From the NCBI GenBank assembly GCA_018340805.1, contig JACMZG010001863.1, forward strand, positions 20,465,936 to 20,529,935: a stretch of DNA of 64,000 bases, in the 5' to 3' direction. Position 1 is the stretch's first letter; each line of letters begins with the position of its first letter. Below, piece by piece: positions 1-10,500 of the stretch. A program made the position numbers and the translations under genes. The stretch comes from Microvelia longipes. Its lineage: Eukaryota > Arthropoda > Insecta > Hemiptera > Veliidae. The notes under the pieces are model-generated. The model did no database searches. It saw only the letters and a list, made by a program, of their open reading frames with translations, and was not told where the DNA came from.

Positions 1-502
1 GTATATTCAAATATAAAATGTTCATAATTCTTATGGTTGAAATATTTAACGTTACAAAAGAAATTGTTTTTTTTTAAATTATCGCAATTTTTCGGACTAT
101 TTTTTGTGAATTATGAATGCTAACAATTAATATTTATAAATCATCTTATTTGTTAAATTTGCTAGCATTATTGTATTGTGGGGGTTATTGTATTTTCCCT
201 CTCACGCCACAAGACTTAAGTCTTATTAGTGGGAGGTAATTCCAGGTCAACAAATATATAAATGGAATGGTTTTGTTTTATATTTTATCATATTGATAAA
301 AAAATTTGTTACATGAAATTAACTTTCCATTTATATAAAATGTATTTATTTATTTAATAAAGGAATATTAAAAAGAAATGTAGAGCCTTGTATAAGAATT
401 TCTTTGGCCGTATATTGTGCAAATTTACCGACACGCTTGAAAAAAAATCATAATTTTAAACGTCTTGATTACTAAACGCTGTAATTTATACAATAATAAA
501 TA
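1..502. other. Intron and flank of the serine protease, no exon seen
   Basis: AT-rich sequence downstream (minus strand) of the GTAATC donor at 515-516. No GDSGGP-coding stretch is present, so the terminal protease exon is outside the window. Confidence 0.5.
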
Positions 503-516
503 TTAGAACTGATTAC

Positions 517-796
517 CTTCACATGGTCCTACACCATTAAAGTGCATTGAACAAATTGCTGAATCATTCCTTTCTTTTAGAAAATTACAGGTTCTTTGGT
601 CCATAGTTGTAACTTTCAAGTACCCTATGATTCCTGCTCTTCCAGATCCGTTATCCCCATAACCAATGACGGTGCAGTAATCATATGGCATAACTTTAGT
701 GAAATTATACGACAACCAATGGGTAAACTTTCCCTTGATTTGTATTAGAGCAATGTCGTTACTGGTCTTGCCGACATATCCAGGGTGTATCACTAC
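517..796 (-). CDS. Serine protease (chymotrypsin family S1), exon with the catalytic Asp, partial gene
   Basis: This internal exon encodes the middle and C-terminal half of a trypsin-like serine endopeptidase, probably secreted (digestive, venom or immune; not decidable). The translation contains NDIALIQ (the Asp102 region), CTVIGYG (the usual C-x-GWG region) and a final GPCEG, the residues that normally precede DSGGP. The exon opens after a pyrimidine-rich TTTCAG acceptor (AG at 797-798) and ends at 517 before a GTAATC donor. It ends in phase 1, inside the Gly codon where many trypsin genes are split. The Ser195 exon must lie to the left of the window; I looked for it in 1-500 and found none. 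The exon starts in phase 0 and follows the exon at 1486-1599 without a frame break. Family assignment is firm; substrate specificity is unknown. Confidence 0.85.
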
Positions 797-1485
797 CTGA
801 AATTTTAAAGAAACACTAATAGTATTTAGCTGGTGTTACTAGTTATTTTATGGTATTACCAACAATAGCTAATAATCATGCTCTAGTCTAACAATTTGTA
901 TGGTGCCATAGCCTAATATTTTTTTAATTTATTTAGCGCCTATAATCTACCAAGTATTGTATCTTGTCACTATTTATTATCACATAGATGGGATTTTTTA
1001 TTTATTTATTTTTAATCTAATATAAATAGACATAACGGCCCAGTTCAAATATCAAACATGGTATTAATGAAGCTTAAATTCAGATCCTTGATTGAGAAAA
1101 GGCTATTTCTAATGAAAGATACTTATTTCTGGTGCATGTTAGTTGAATATTGTCATAATTGAAACGAGTACACCAGTTTGTTCATAGGCTATTTCCTAAA
1201 AATCTAGATACACATTTTATTATTCCTGGTATTTTTTCTCGGCTAGAGAAGTCCTATTTCTCTAATCTACAAACCGTTAAGTTAATATATTGGTAATACA
1301 TTCAAGTACCTGCTAATAGGAAAATTACTCGAAAAAAGAATTAACCAATATTAATATTTTAAGTTTCAAAACATGGTAAGCAATAGCAGTAGCAAATGTA
1401 AAATTTGAAATTCGACTGTATCATCCAATTCATTTATACCTCTTAGGCTTGTATTATATTTTCTTTGACATTGGATTAATTTTAC

Positions 1486-1599
1486 CTTCTGAACTCTTAT
1501 TTTCCCTGGATTCACAATAATGTGTTGAACTGCAACATTTTGTACACAGTGGCCGGCAGTAATTACAATGTCTGGGTAAATGACAGTTCCGCTGCATAG
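1486..1599 (-). CDS. Serine protease (family S1), exon with the catalytic His
   Basis: This 38-codon exon carries LCSGTVIYPDIVITAGHC, the S1 signature around His57 with TAGHC in place of the common TAAHC, and the Cys pair (LC...HC) of the His-loop disulfide. The acceptor is TTTTTTAG (AG at 1600-1601) and the donor after AAG at 1486 is GTAAAA. It ends in phase 0 and joins the next exon as ...IRVQK then VVIHPGY..., matching the family spacing between His and Asp. The intron between them is 689 bp (797-1485). The upstream exon with the signal peptide and activation site (IVGG-like) should lie at higher coordinates; I could not identify it, and foldback repeats at 2.0-3.7 kb sit in the way. Confidence 0.85.
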
Positions 1600-2072
1600 C
1601 TAAAAAATATTAAAACAAAGAATAAATCATGAATTAAAAATTTGACAACAATGTTCAATTAAGCTTCCTGTCTTTTTACTAGCCCATTGACGTTCTCAAA
1701 TGTCTTTATAAATTGACGTTTATAGATTTTAAAGAGTTATATAAGTTCAGAGAGTTGTAGAATAACTTGGAGAATCAGCGACTTATTATTCAATTGCTCA
1801 GTAGCTAATTCTTTAATTACCTCTTTTATTTGAGTTCAATATTTATAATCTAAATTTTTTGGCATAAAAAGCACCAATAATTCTTTATTCATCAATAATA
1901 GCAGAGATATAAAAATATTTATACATTTCATAAATATCTTATTTTGACGGATATTCCATAGATTATAGCAAGAGTGTTTTTTATACTTTTAAATTAAGTT
2001 AAAAAATATAATTCATAAAAAATATAATTTTTATAACACACTCCTTGACGCGATGTCAATGAAGATAGGCAT

Positions 2073-2249
2073 ATAGTACGGCACACGACTAAAATCAGAT
2101 GACAGTGTGGGGAAATATTGTTGAGGATCCAGTAAGGTTGGTCTGGTTAGAAATTGAGGGCGTGGTTTAACATCCAGGAACAACTTCATTGGCTCCCTCA
2201 TATTATTTTCCCACACTGTCAACTGATTTTAGCCGTGTGTCGTACTATA
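2073..2249. mobile_element. Foldback/MITE-like element, about 40-bp inverted arms
   Basis: The left arm (2073-2112, beginning ATAGTACGGCACACG) is the near-perfect reverse complement of the right arm (2210-2249, ending CGTGTGTCGTACTAT), with only a few mismatches. About 97 bp lie between them. The 63-codon open frame that spans the element is a by-product of the arms. No transposase and no clear target duplication were seen. It probably lies upstream of the protease exons. Confidence 0.65.
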
Positions 2250-2789
2250 GTATCCCATGCATGCCGAATAAAAATTTTAATATTTAAAGAAACAGATCCC
2301 CCTAAATCTCCCTGTTAGTCATGTTAAATTAAAGCGTTTTAATGAGCAATCCCCTATCTACAAACATTTAAAACTCAAGTGTCCATGTCTAATGTCTATC
2401 TACCTTTACTTTATTTGATTCTATTTGTGCAAGGATAAGGACAACAAAGAGCACTCCCTCTCCTCTAGCAGCGTTATCACCTCCCTGCATATCTCTTGGT
2501 TATCATCCTAACTTCATTCCAATTCACCACTAATTTTATCGTTGCTTCATTCTGGCTACTCTTAACTTTTTATCTCTTGTATTGAATTTTAATGTGTACA
2601 TTCGTGAAATAGAAGTGTCAAACAATCAATAACTTTTAAATTTTGCGATGTATTTGACTAGAATTGTTTTGGTCAAATAAAGCGAAAATTATTATGTTCA
2701 CATTGTTTACTTTTTTAAAGGCAGTTGCAGCAAAGATTATGCACTTTTTTCTGTAATATTTGGTTCACAATCTAACGTATTATTACTAT

Positions 2790-3030
2790 TAAAGGAACGA
2801 AGAAAAGAGTCTCTCCACAAAACAATAATTTATTCAAAGCACTTTCAACCTAACATGAGGCCATCATCATGTTGTAATATTTATTTATTGTTTTAGTATT
2901 GACTATTTATAGTTAATTTTTATGGTTTCTATTTCTTTGTACAGGCACTGATGATGGCCTCATGTTAGGTTGAAAGCGCTTTGAATAAATTATTATTTTA
3001 TGGAGAGACTCTTTTCTTTGTTTCTTTAAT
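2790..3030. mobile_element. Foldback repeat with hammerhead-like core, Penelope-like candidate
   Basis: Inverted arms of about 80 bp (2790-2871 and 2949-3030) surround an AT-rich spacer. Each arm carries, on opposite strands, GATGATGGCCTCATGTTAGG followed by TTGAAAG. In the right arm CTGATGA (2948-2954) and GAAA (2972-2975) bracket a short GGCCU/AGGUU helix, the order found in hammerhead ribozyme cores. The left arm lacks one C of that core. A diverged relative lies at 61.8 kb. Hammerhead motifs are known in the terminal repeats of Penelope-like elements, which often occur in inverted orientation. The assignment is inference; no protein remains here. Confidence 0.5.
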
Positions 3031-3493
3031 TATGAACAACTCCACTGGTGCTCATTCAAAATTAACCGTGTTATTACTAGTTTTAATAGTTTATAAAGTT
3101 TAAATGAAAATTCGGATGTAAGAAAATGGCCAACATAAACAAATATAATAAATAAGTTACCAAAAGAGTAGAGTTAAAACGAGCTGATTAAGTTATGAAG
3201 GAAAATAAGTTTGATGATTTTTATGAATAAACACAATATTTTTGTTTTATGTCAAGTTATATTTCAGTGGTGACGTCAGTGCAGGAATCTTTATTCTATT
3301 TCATCTATTTTAAATAGATTTTATGTAATGTTAGAAATATTTTAATGTAAAAACGCAAAACATTTCCACTAATTTAGTTCAAGCCGAATTTTCACATTAT
3401 TAGTAAAATATTAACATTTTCCTTACCACGCCAAGGAGTATCACCACTGGGTGATTCCTCCTATCAAGCCTGTCAAGTCACTTCAACCAGTAA

Positions 3494-3709
3494 GAGCACT
3501 ACGTCAAATACATGTATTGTAGACAACAATCAATAAAGTTAAAAAAATCTTATTTAGTATTCTAGTAATATGCTTAAAATAGATAATTTGTTCTATGTAT
3601 ACATATAGAACAAATTATCTATTTTAAGCATATTACTAAAATACTAAATAAGTTTTTTTCAACTTTATTGATTATTGTGTCTACAATAAATGTATTTGAC
3701 ATAGTGCTC
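3494..3709. repeat. Near-perfect 216-bp palindrome
   Basis: Two arms of about 107 bp (beginning GAGCACTACGTCAAATAC and ending GTATTTGACATAGTGCTC) are reverse complements with a few substitutions and almost no spacer; the centre is TATGTATACATA near 3600. It could be a snap-back MITE or a recent inverted duplication. No flanking target duplication is obvious. A transcript would fold into one long hairpin. Confidence 0.8.
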
Positions 3710-3800
3710 ATATGTCATATGACATTCCTGGGCGAAAGCTCTTCAACAATTTATTTTCAATAAATTTAGATAAAAGGACTAATGTCCTTTAAGCATAGTA

Positions 3801-4120
3801 TAGTATCCTCATTACATCAGATTCCTATGCTTATCCTTCCTTCTTCACACCCGAATAAAATCACAAAATGTATACTTTAACATGTCTTCGGATATACTGT
3901 ACTCTTCCTGACATAGTAAATACATTCGCTTAGTTTCTATTAGTCACACATCCAGGCATTGAAATCGCTTGATGCTACTTAACTTTTATGATTCAACAAA
4001 AATCATGGATATACTTGTCGTATTGAAGCGAAACATAGTGTCCTTATTTATTACGTAAAGATATATTTTTGTCAACAAAATTATTTTCCTATATCCCTAC
4101 GGTATAAATAAGAAAAAGTC
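3801..4120 (-). mobile_element. AB dispersed element, internally deleted copy
   Basis: Begins with a diverged B end (CCTCATTACATCAGATTC) and ends with the A end on the minus strand (CCCTACGGTATAAATAAG, reverse complement of the TTATTTATACCGTAGGG type). The B-side interior (TATACTTGTCGTATTGAAGCG) matches the copy at 52.2 kb. At about 320 bp it lacks most of the A half. Confidence 0.5.
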
Positions 4121-4124
4121 AAAA

Positions 4125-4205
4125 GTCAGGCTATAACCACCGAATGCTTTTGGTTTGTTCCCATAAAATTAGAGCACCTTATAACTATCTATCATCTTGC
4201 AGTTT
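4125..4205 (+). repeat. Dispersed repeat F, copy 1
   Basis: An 80-bp block (TATAACCACCGAATGCTTTT ... ATCTATCATCTTG) recurs at 31628-31703 with about one change in seven bases. It starts almost directly after the AB end. Nature unknown. Confidence 0.5.
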
Positions 4206-4344
4206 TTTCCTGGTTTCCAATGGTCTACTACAAAAAATAAGAAAATTAAAGACTACAACTATGAATCCGGGAACTTGGAACTTTAGAAGTAAAGAACTAG
4301 GGGCCAAAATTAAACAGGCATTGAGTGCCTGTTAATATGCGTTT

Positions 4345-4960
4345 GCTAGTTTAGCTTCTAGCTTTGTGTTAAGCGTAAGAACGTCAAATTTGTGATTTTA
4401 TGAGATAGGAATGCACACGAACATATGATGAATCTAAAACTCCTCACACATCAAAATCCGTTCAGTAGTTAAGGCAGTAGGTGCGTCAATGTATAAACCT
4501 ACTGTTCACTAGCTTAGTTTTTCGCTATGTATTTAGCGTAGGAATGTCGAATTTGAGAATTTTATAAAATAGGAATGCAGATGAGCATAAGGCGAATCCA
4601 AAAAATCCTCATATGTCAAAATCCGTTCAGTAGTTTAGGCTGTAAGAACGTCAACAAAAAGTGCAGGAAGATTAAGAATAATAAGTCGTCAAAAATGCCA
4701 TTTTCAAACCTCATTTTCTCCCCTTTTGCTTTACCGATTTGGATGATTTTTTTTATTTTTTATCTACAAGGCACGCTTTTTATAGATATTATAATATTTT
4801 TTATGTACCTATAGCCGTTTTCACGCTACAGACCATCAAAAACCCAACTTTGTTGCGTATAGTATAATACACTGGCAGCATACTTAGGTTGACTTTTTTT
4901 TATTATACTGACTAAGCGGGGTATTTTTACTTTTCTTCTTGACGTGGCGAGGCGGAACGA
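4345..4960 (+). repeat. Dispersed repeat C, with internal tandem duplication
   Basis: A unit with AAAATCCGTTCAGTAGTT near its middle occurs twice in tandem (about 4348-4490 and 4512-4650, offset about 165 bp). The second continues to 4959 through GGCACGC, TTTTCACGCTACAGACC and ACTTTTCTTCTTGA blocks. The same order of blocks recurs at 49022-49449. It is probably a non-autonomous transposable element; no coding capacity and no clear terminal structure. Confidence 0.6.
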
Positions 4961-5925
4961 TGCTGTATTCCTAAATATATACAATCTCGATACTAAATTT
5001 GCTGAAGCATATTCCAGAAATTACACATAAACCAAAGGATCGACTTATGTACTATTTTTTAACTCTCAAGCAAAAACACAGTGGTTTTTTATTCCGTGAT
5101 AACTTGATGAAAAAAACTAAGACTGAGTTTTAAAAACACCTAGAACGAATAATTTAGTTCAACTCTTCTACTTAGATACCTTTTCTATAAACCTAAGTAC
5201 AAATGAGGAAAATTAATTAAATAATGAATTTATATTATTTTTTATTTAACTATCTCAATCCCAAGAGTTTAATAACCTAAACCTACAATTCTTGTTAACG
5301 TATGACTCGTTGAAGTTTTGTTTAAACAATTCATCTAAAACGGATTTATTTCTTTTTAAACCCGATAATATTTTGATGTAATCCACGGTACTTTATTCAA
5401 AAAATCCAAAATACCAATTGATTTTTAACCCTTCACTTTACGGCTCTGAGTTATTCCCCAACAAAACTTTTCCGGTAAAAAATGGGCATTTTTGGATGTT
5501 TAGTAGAATGGGGGAACGATGAGGAATAGATTTTTAGAGCATCAGGATAACAGAGTTGAAGGAATGGGGGAGTTGGGGGTCTATTGATAAAAAAGAAATA
5601 CCAACCTCTGGTTCCTACTGATAAACCATAGGGTGTCCATTCAACGTCGCCACTAAATTATTTGTGAAAACCGGGTTAGGAGAATGAAGAGAGGTTAAAT
5701 CCTTTTCCCATACTTCCCTACATTTTTTAAGCTACGTTCAAAAAAATATCTTTAAAAAATGGATGAACTGAAAACTTATTAAAGACTTATCGAGTTACTT
5801 TTCATACAGAATTTTTTTAAAGGATTCTCTTAGGATAATCTTCAAAAAATTTATTGATAGCATACAAAAATATTCATTTGGAAGGTTATGTAAGCAACAA
5901 TACAACATAATGATCTGTTGATTAT
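4961..5925. other. Stretch without recognisable gene
   Basis: AT-rich sequence with a slightly more GC-rich island at 5440-5720 (short G runs, no long frame). Nothing assignable was found. Confidence 0.4.
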
Positions 5926-6330
5926 TACTCTTCCTCACCTAATGTCGTAGGTATGAAGAGAAAGCATTTTCATTTTTCTTTAATATAAAATCCAGGTATC
6001 ACTAATCAAAATTTCCGTTTTTAAGACATCCTGAGTGTTTTTTTTTTCATATCCGTCCGTCTGTGTGTGTGTCATACATGAATCTCTCGGTGTACATTTT
6101 ATTGGGCTGAAACTTAGTAAAATTACCTGTTATATCTAGTTGCGGTACCCGAAAAAATTGACTTTGCTGAACAATTTTTCTGAAGGATCAAACATTTTTA
6201 TAAAATCATAAAAAAAAACAAGTTGAAATTATACGAAAATTTTCTTTTTTAAATGTTTGAAGAACGGTCAAAATTTGTTTTGATATTGATATCAACTATA
6301 AAGACTTTTGAATTAGAGATGCTATAATTT
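5926..6330 (+). mobile_element. AB dispersed element, A-half remnant
   Basis: A diverged A end (CTCTTCCTCACCTAATGTCG) is followed, in family order, by TTTCCGTTTTTAAG, the GTCCGTCTGTGTGTGTG block and a GTTGCGGTACCCGAAAAAAT block, all shared with copies at 9.4 and 22.4 kb. The B half is not recognised. The open frame just after it (6385-6627) is low-complexity and rejected. Confidence 0.45.
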
Positions 6331-6888
6331 TCAAATAGTTTTTATTATAGGCTACATGCCATTAGAACTTGCAAAGTATAAGAAATGGACAAGAGAATTG
6401 GATATGGCTGGTTAACTTTAAATTTAAAGTTACTAGCGATCAAAAATCCTTATAGATTGAAGAAAAATAGTTTTTTATATACACTTACAAGAAATGTCAC
6501 GAGTAATTTAGACACTTACATTATTCAAGATAGATCTAAGCAAATAAAGTTACATACAAATATTAAAAAAAAAAATAATAATAATAATTGTATGTTCGAT
6601 TTCATGGAGCCTAAAGAGTCTAATTAATTTGGTTTTAATAACTCAAAAGCCTTAATAATCAAAGATAAATTTCAAAACCTTACATTTTCAACCCCTGGCA
6701 AAAATTTGCTGCACCCTACGATAAAAAACGCTTCTCCTGTGTTAGCTATTCTTACTTATGCAGTTCTCTATTCATGTTTCTTCCTTTATTTCAGCTGATT
6801 TTTCTTGAATATGTTTAAATAATAATGGGATAATCAAATTATTAGAATTTTACATTCTGTTCTAGGTTTGCAACACTGATGCTGAGTT

Positions 6889-6952
6889 ATGAAAGTCCTG
6901 TACTGCTATATTACTGTAGTCATCCTTCTGTATGTTGATCTAACTGTCTTTG
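6889..6952 (+). CDS. Candidate first coding exon of a small secreted protein (signal peptide)
   Basis: The ATG at 6889 opens a 21-codon stretch reading as a signal peptide: a short basic n-region (MK) and a hydrophobic core (ITVVILLYV). It ends in phase 1 at a consensus donor (G then GTAAGT, 6953-6958). A TTCTAG acceptor at 6871-6875 suggests a 5' untranslated intron just upstream. No homolog is recognised. The main doubt is chance: a short hydrophobic frame next to a donor can arise at random in AT-rich DNA. Confidence 0.35.
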
Positions 6953-7459
6953 GTAAGTTTTTTAATAATTAACAAAAATATTATAGGCAAACATCAATCT
7001 AAGTGTAATGAAATTACATTTAGGTGCACTTATTATCTTTTTTATAGTTATACTAATTATAAACCATTAAACTTATTAAAACAATTCTTGTGATCTAACT
7101 AACTCAAAGTCTGTAAAAACTGATTTTTTGCTTTGGTATAAGACTGTGTATGCTTGCGTGGATAAATTGATGGGATTGCACTATATATGTTATGTAAGAA
7201 TCAAATTGAATAGATTTAGTTTAAATGATTGTTAAAATTAGAAAACTATCTCATTGAGTTAAAATTTGGCGCGAGTGTATCTCTTTATTTAATTAAATTC
7301 TATGCAAAGTATGCAAAGTTTCATCATAATCCGGCTTAATTGTTCATGTTTATGTCAAAAGATTATTGTTCAACAGTAGGAAGGTTTGCTGCGATGAACT
7401 ACTCTTCATGGTATGAAGACCAATCTGATGATATTCTAAATAATAAGTTCAGTATTTTT

Positions 7460-7565
7460 TATATTCATAGGACAAGCAAAGCGAGTCCAAACGTGGGAAG
7501 GATGAGTATAAAAAAAAGAAGATAAAGAAACCGATAAGAAGATCAAAAGTTTCGAGGTACCCCGT
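7460..7565 (-). repeat. B-type repeat fragment
   Basis: Contains GACAAGCAAAGCGAGTCC, GGAAGGATGAGT and TCGAGGTACCCCG in the same order as the B end of AB elements near 30.6 kb. It explains the lysine-rich frame at 7340-7525, which is therefore not called a gene. Confidence 0.5.
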
Positions 7566-9015
7566 ATTTGATTTATAACTTTATTCTTGAAATGTGATGT
7601 ACGACAAAGCTACTATTTCAATAATTCAAAAATCAAGAACACCCTAGTGCCCCTCTTTCCTTAAGTGGTTCTTGACTTACCATGCTTTACAGGAAGCGTC
7701 TTGTGGCTGTTTTAATCCCCTCATAGCTTTTTATCGAGATGTTTTACAATGTAAAAATCGGGTTTACCTAAAAAATGTTTACAACCTTCTTGAGCCATCT
7801 TCAGAGGGTTTGTATTGTTCAATGAGACAAGAAGTTATTCACTGATATAACTTTATTAGTTGACAGCTCAAGCCGAAACCGGTCCAGGAATATTTATATC
7901 CAACAGCAAGTATCGACGGTAGCTGACTTTTCAATGATTTTAAATGTAAAAATCGAGTTTACCTAAAAGATTTTGACAAGTTGTCTCATCCTATACAATT
8001 TTATCTTTTTACTATTCTTATTTTATCAGATATGAAACCTGAAAATTATGCGCTTTTAATTTTAGTATGACTTACCTTTCATTAGTCAAACAAAATTTCA
8101 TTGAAAAACTACATTATGAATTTCCAGAAATAATTATAAAACCCCAAATATTTTCAGTTCCTTCTATCTATAATGTAATTTAAAATATGCATAAAATCTT
8201 TCTGTTAAATGCCAAAACATTTTTTTGGCTACTAGCCCTACCTATATATTTATGCATCACCGTAATATCATGAAAGAATTAGTTAAATCTTTATTTAAAT
8301 AGCATTTTAAATTAAATATTAACATGTTTTCGACATTGTTTAGCTCTTGTTTAATAGGATTATTTTTAAGTAAGTAGCTTACATTAAAAATTTAATAAAA
8401 GCGGGGGTACTCGTTTTTTAATATTTGAATAGTTTCTCATGGAATTTTTTTCCAAAACCTTATCTGATGCTATTGAAGCAATACTGAAGCATTGAAAGTA
8501 GATTTTTTTTATTTATTATCATAAGACTATATTGGAAAATATTCAAGCCTCTTGCAGTATTCAAATAAAAAAAAAAATAAAATATGAAAAACCCAATAAA
8601 TACATTTGTATAAAAATATACTTCTCATAAAACTGAACAGCATTATCTATGAACAAGAAATAGCACTTTTGAGTCCTTAAAATGCCTATTTGGACAGAAG
8701 TGTATAAGAATGAATATTTATATTTTTATTCTTGTAACGTTGAAACAAAACCCGGTATTTTTTGCTCTAAGGCTTAAAAGCTAAAGATTTTTTTACATAC
8801 AATGGTTTAGACGGGGAAAAGCCTTTTTACGCTTTTTTATTTTTTACATTGAAATTGAAATGTTTGCGAGTGGCCTATAATAATAATAATAAAAATGACC
8901 GTTCAGGAATTCCAGTAACTGTAATGTTTTAAATCTCATTTTAAAAGTTAAAACAAACTTCCCATGCGCAATGATTTGTATCTTAACAAACTAAATAAAC
9001 AAATAAATATTTTAG

Positions 9016-9140
9016 GTGCTTTCGGTCCATCCGAATATTCACCCTGTAGGAACCACCTTAGGTGGGTTGCATCTAACATGCTCCAAGTATTAAAGAAAGT
9101 TGGCAAAATATTTTTATTACAAATTAATATAAAGTATTAA
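9016..9140 (+). CDS. Candidate second exon of the small secreted protein
   Basis: A TATTTTAG acceptor (AG at 9014-9015) is followed by a frame that, joined in phase 1 to the exon ending at 6952, reads G-AFGPSEYSPCRNHLRW... to a TAA at 9138. The product would be about 63 residues with one cysteine after the signal peptide. Phase compatibility and the strong donor are the evidence. The end is uncertain, since a further donor near 9090 is possible. The intron would be 2,063 bp and contain a B-type repeat at 7.5 kb. Function unknown. Confidence 0.25.
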
Positions 9141-9417
9141 TATAAAATGGGAGTGTAGCCCAGGCTACGAGTCCCAGACATCCGGCAACGGAGGTAGACT
9201 CTCACAAAATACAGCCTGAATATCAAATATAAACTAGTAGGCTCAATATAAAAATTTCAGTGAGATCCTTCTTTTCTTGATGTAAGACAGACATTTACCA
9301 GTAAGATTAACCTTTCAATTACAAACCACGTAAAAATACGTAATCCCTAGATGTCATACTATTTCAAATGCGTATAGAATGTGACAGACAGTGCGTAGAG
9401 TAAAAATACACTTTCTA

Positions 9418-10088
9418 TTTTTACTTTTCCTCATTTATACCGCAGGTATATAAGAATAGTATTATGTTTGCGAAAAAAGAATTATCCGTTTCAGGTGTTT
9501 TTAAGGGCTTTTGAGTGATTTTTACAAAGTTGTCTGTCTGTGTGTGTCTGTTATCATTCTAGCTCCCAGTGTGTTTATGCTAGAGAGCATAAACCTTGGA
9601 ACTTTGTACAAAAATCAGTCTATAGCTGTAGAGTTGCTATCTGGAAAATATTTGTTATGAAGTCATTAAACCGCAAAAATGACTCAGCAAAATTTTTGAA
9701 AAATCATAAAACGCGGAAAAATGTTGCAATTGGACTGAGCACGGATGTTGTCAGGTATAAGACTAACATATATGGCAAGTTTTATTCCATTATCATTATT
9801 GGTTCAATTTTTATCAGATGACTTTTTATGTGTTCGTTCGTTAAAAAATGTAAAAAGTCAGGAAATTAAGATAACATTTACGGAATAACTAAGTACATTA
9901 AGTTTCGTTTCGATGCGACATGTAAATTCATGATTTTTGTTGGATCATAAATGTTGAGCTGCATCGAGCGTGGTCATGAGTGACCGCTGAAAATGAACAA
10001 CTATCTGAGACGAACGAAACGAGTACTAATTTACCCTGATAAGTCCGAAGTAGGAGGGTAGTGAATCTGATGAAATAAGAAAAAGTTC
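9418..10088 (+). mobile_element. AB dispersed element, near-complete copy
   Basis: Starts with the A end (ACTTTTCCTCATTTATACCG), continues through CAAAGTTGTCTGTCTG and the body shared with 22.4 kb, then the B half inverted (CATCGAGCGTGGTCATGAG, AAGTCCGAAGTAGGAGG). It ends AATAAGAAAAAGTTC, so both ends carry an imperfect inverted ACTTTTYYTCATTT. About 670 bp, no long frame except a chance one at 9540-9821. It looks like a non-autonomous element; no target duplication was recognised. Confidence 0.6.
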
Positions 10089-10159
10089 CTTTTTGTATAT
10101 TAAATAGTGGGTTATTTAAACATGAGAACCTCAGCTTTGAGTACCATCAGTGATCTTAT

Positions 10160-10500
10160 CGACTTCGGATCAGTTTTATTGGATTCAGTTCCCCTAAAAA
10201 CATCAAAAACTACACCCTACTATATGATGTTTATTGGCCAAATTTTAGATTATCCGGTGTATTGACACCGTTTTTCGACTTTTTGATCATTTAATTTGAT
10301 TGTATCTACTACGGACCGGTTTGTTTTCGTCTCAGCCCCCCATGATACATTAAATACAAAACCCCACTTATTTTTTAACCAGCCGTAATTTTGTTTTCTG
10401 TTATTTACCACAGTTTTTTTGGCTTATTGGTTACTTATGGCTTTGGTATTGACTTTGGACCGGTTTCATTCAATTTAGCGCTCCAAATTACATAAATAAG
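10160..10500 (+). repeat. Diverged tandem repeat, period about 150 bp (family G)
   Basis: Related blocks begin near 10165 (CGGATCAGTTTTATTGG), 10314 (GGACCGGTTTGTTTTCG) and 10464 (GGACCGGTTTCATTCAA), giving a regular 150-bp spacing. TTATTTACCACAG and TTATTGGTTACTT blocks lie between. A related single unit lies on the minus strand at about 54530-54660. Confidence 0.45.

Noticed and set aside
2031..2222. 63-codon minus frame as an upstream protease exon
   Set aside because: It is produced by the arms of the foldback element at 2073-2249 and has no S1 motif or suitable splice sites.
6385..6627. 80-codon plus frame
   Set aside because: AT-driven low-complexity sequence (Lys/Asn runs), no motif.
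7340..7525. Lysine-rich frame after a CATAG acceptor as an exon of the secreted peptide
   Set aside because: The phase does not match the exon at 6952 and the sequence is a B-type repeat fragment.
9540..9821. 93-codon plus frame
   Set aside because: Lies wholly within an AB element; the same region in other copies is not open.
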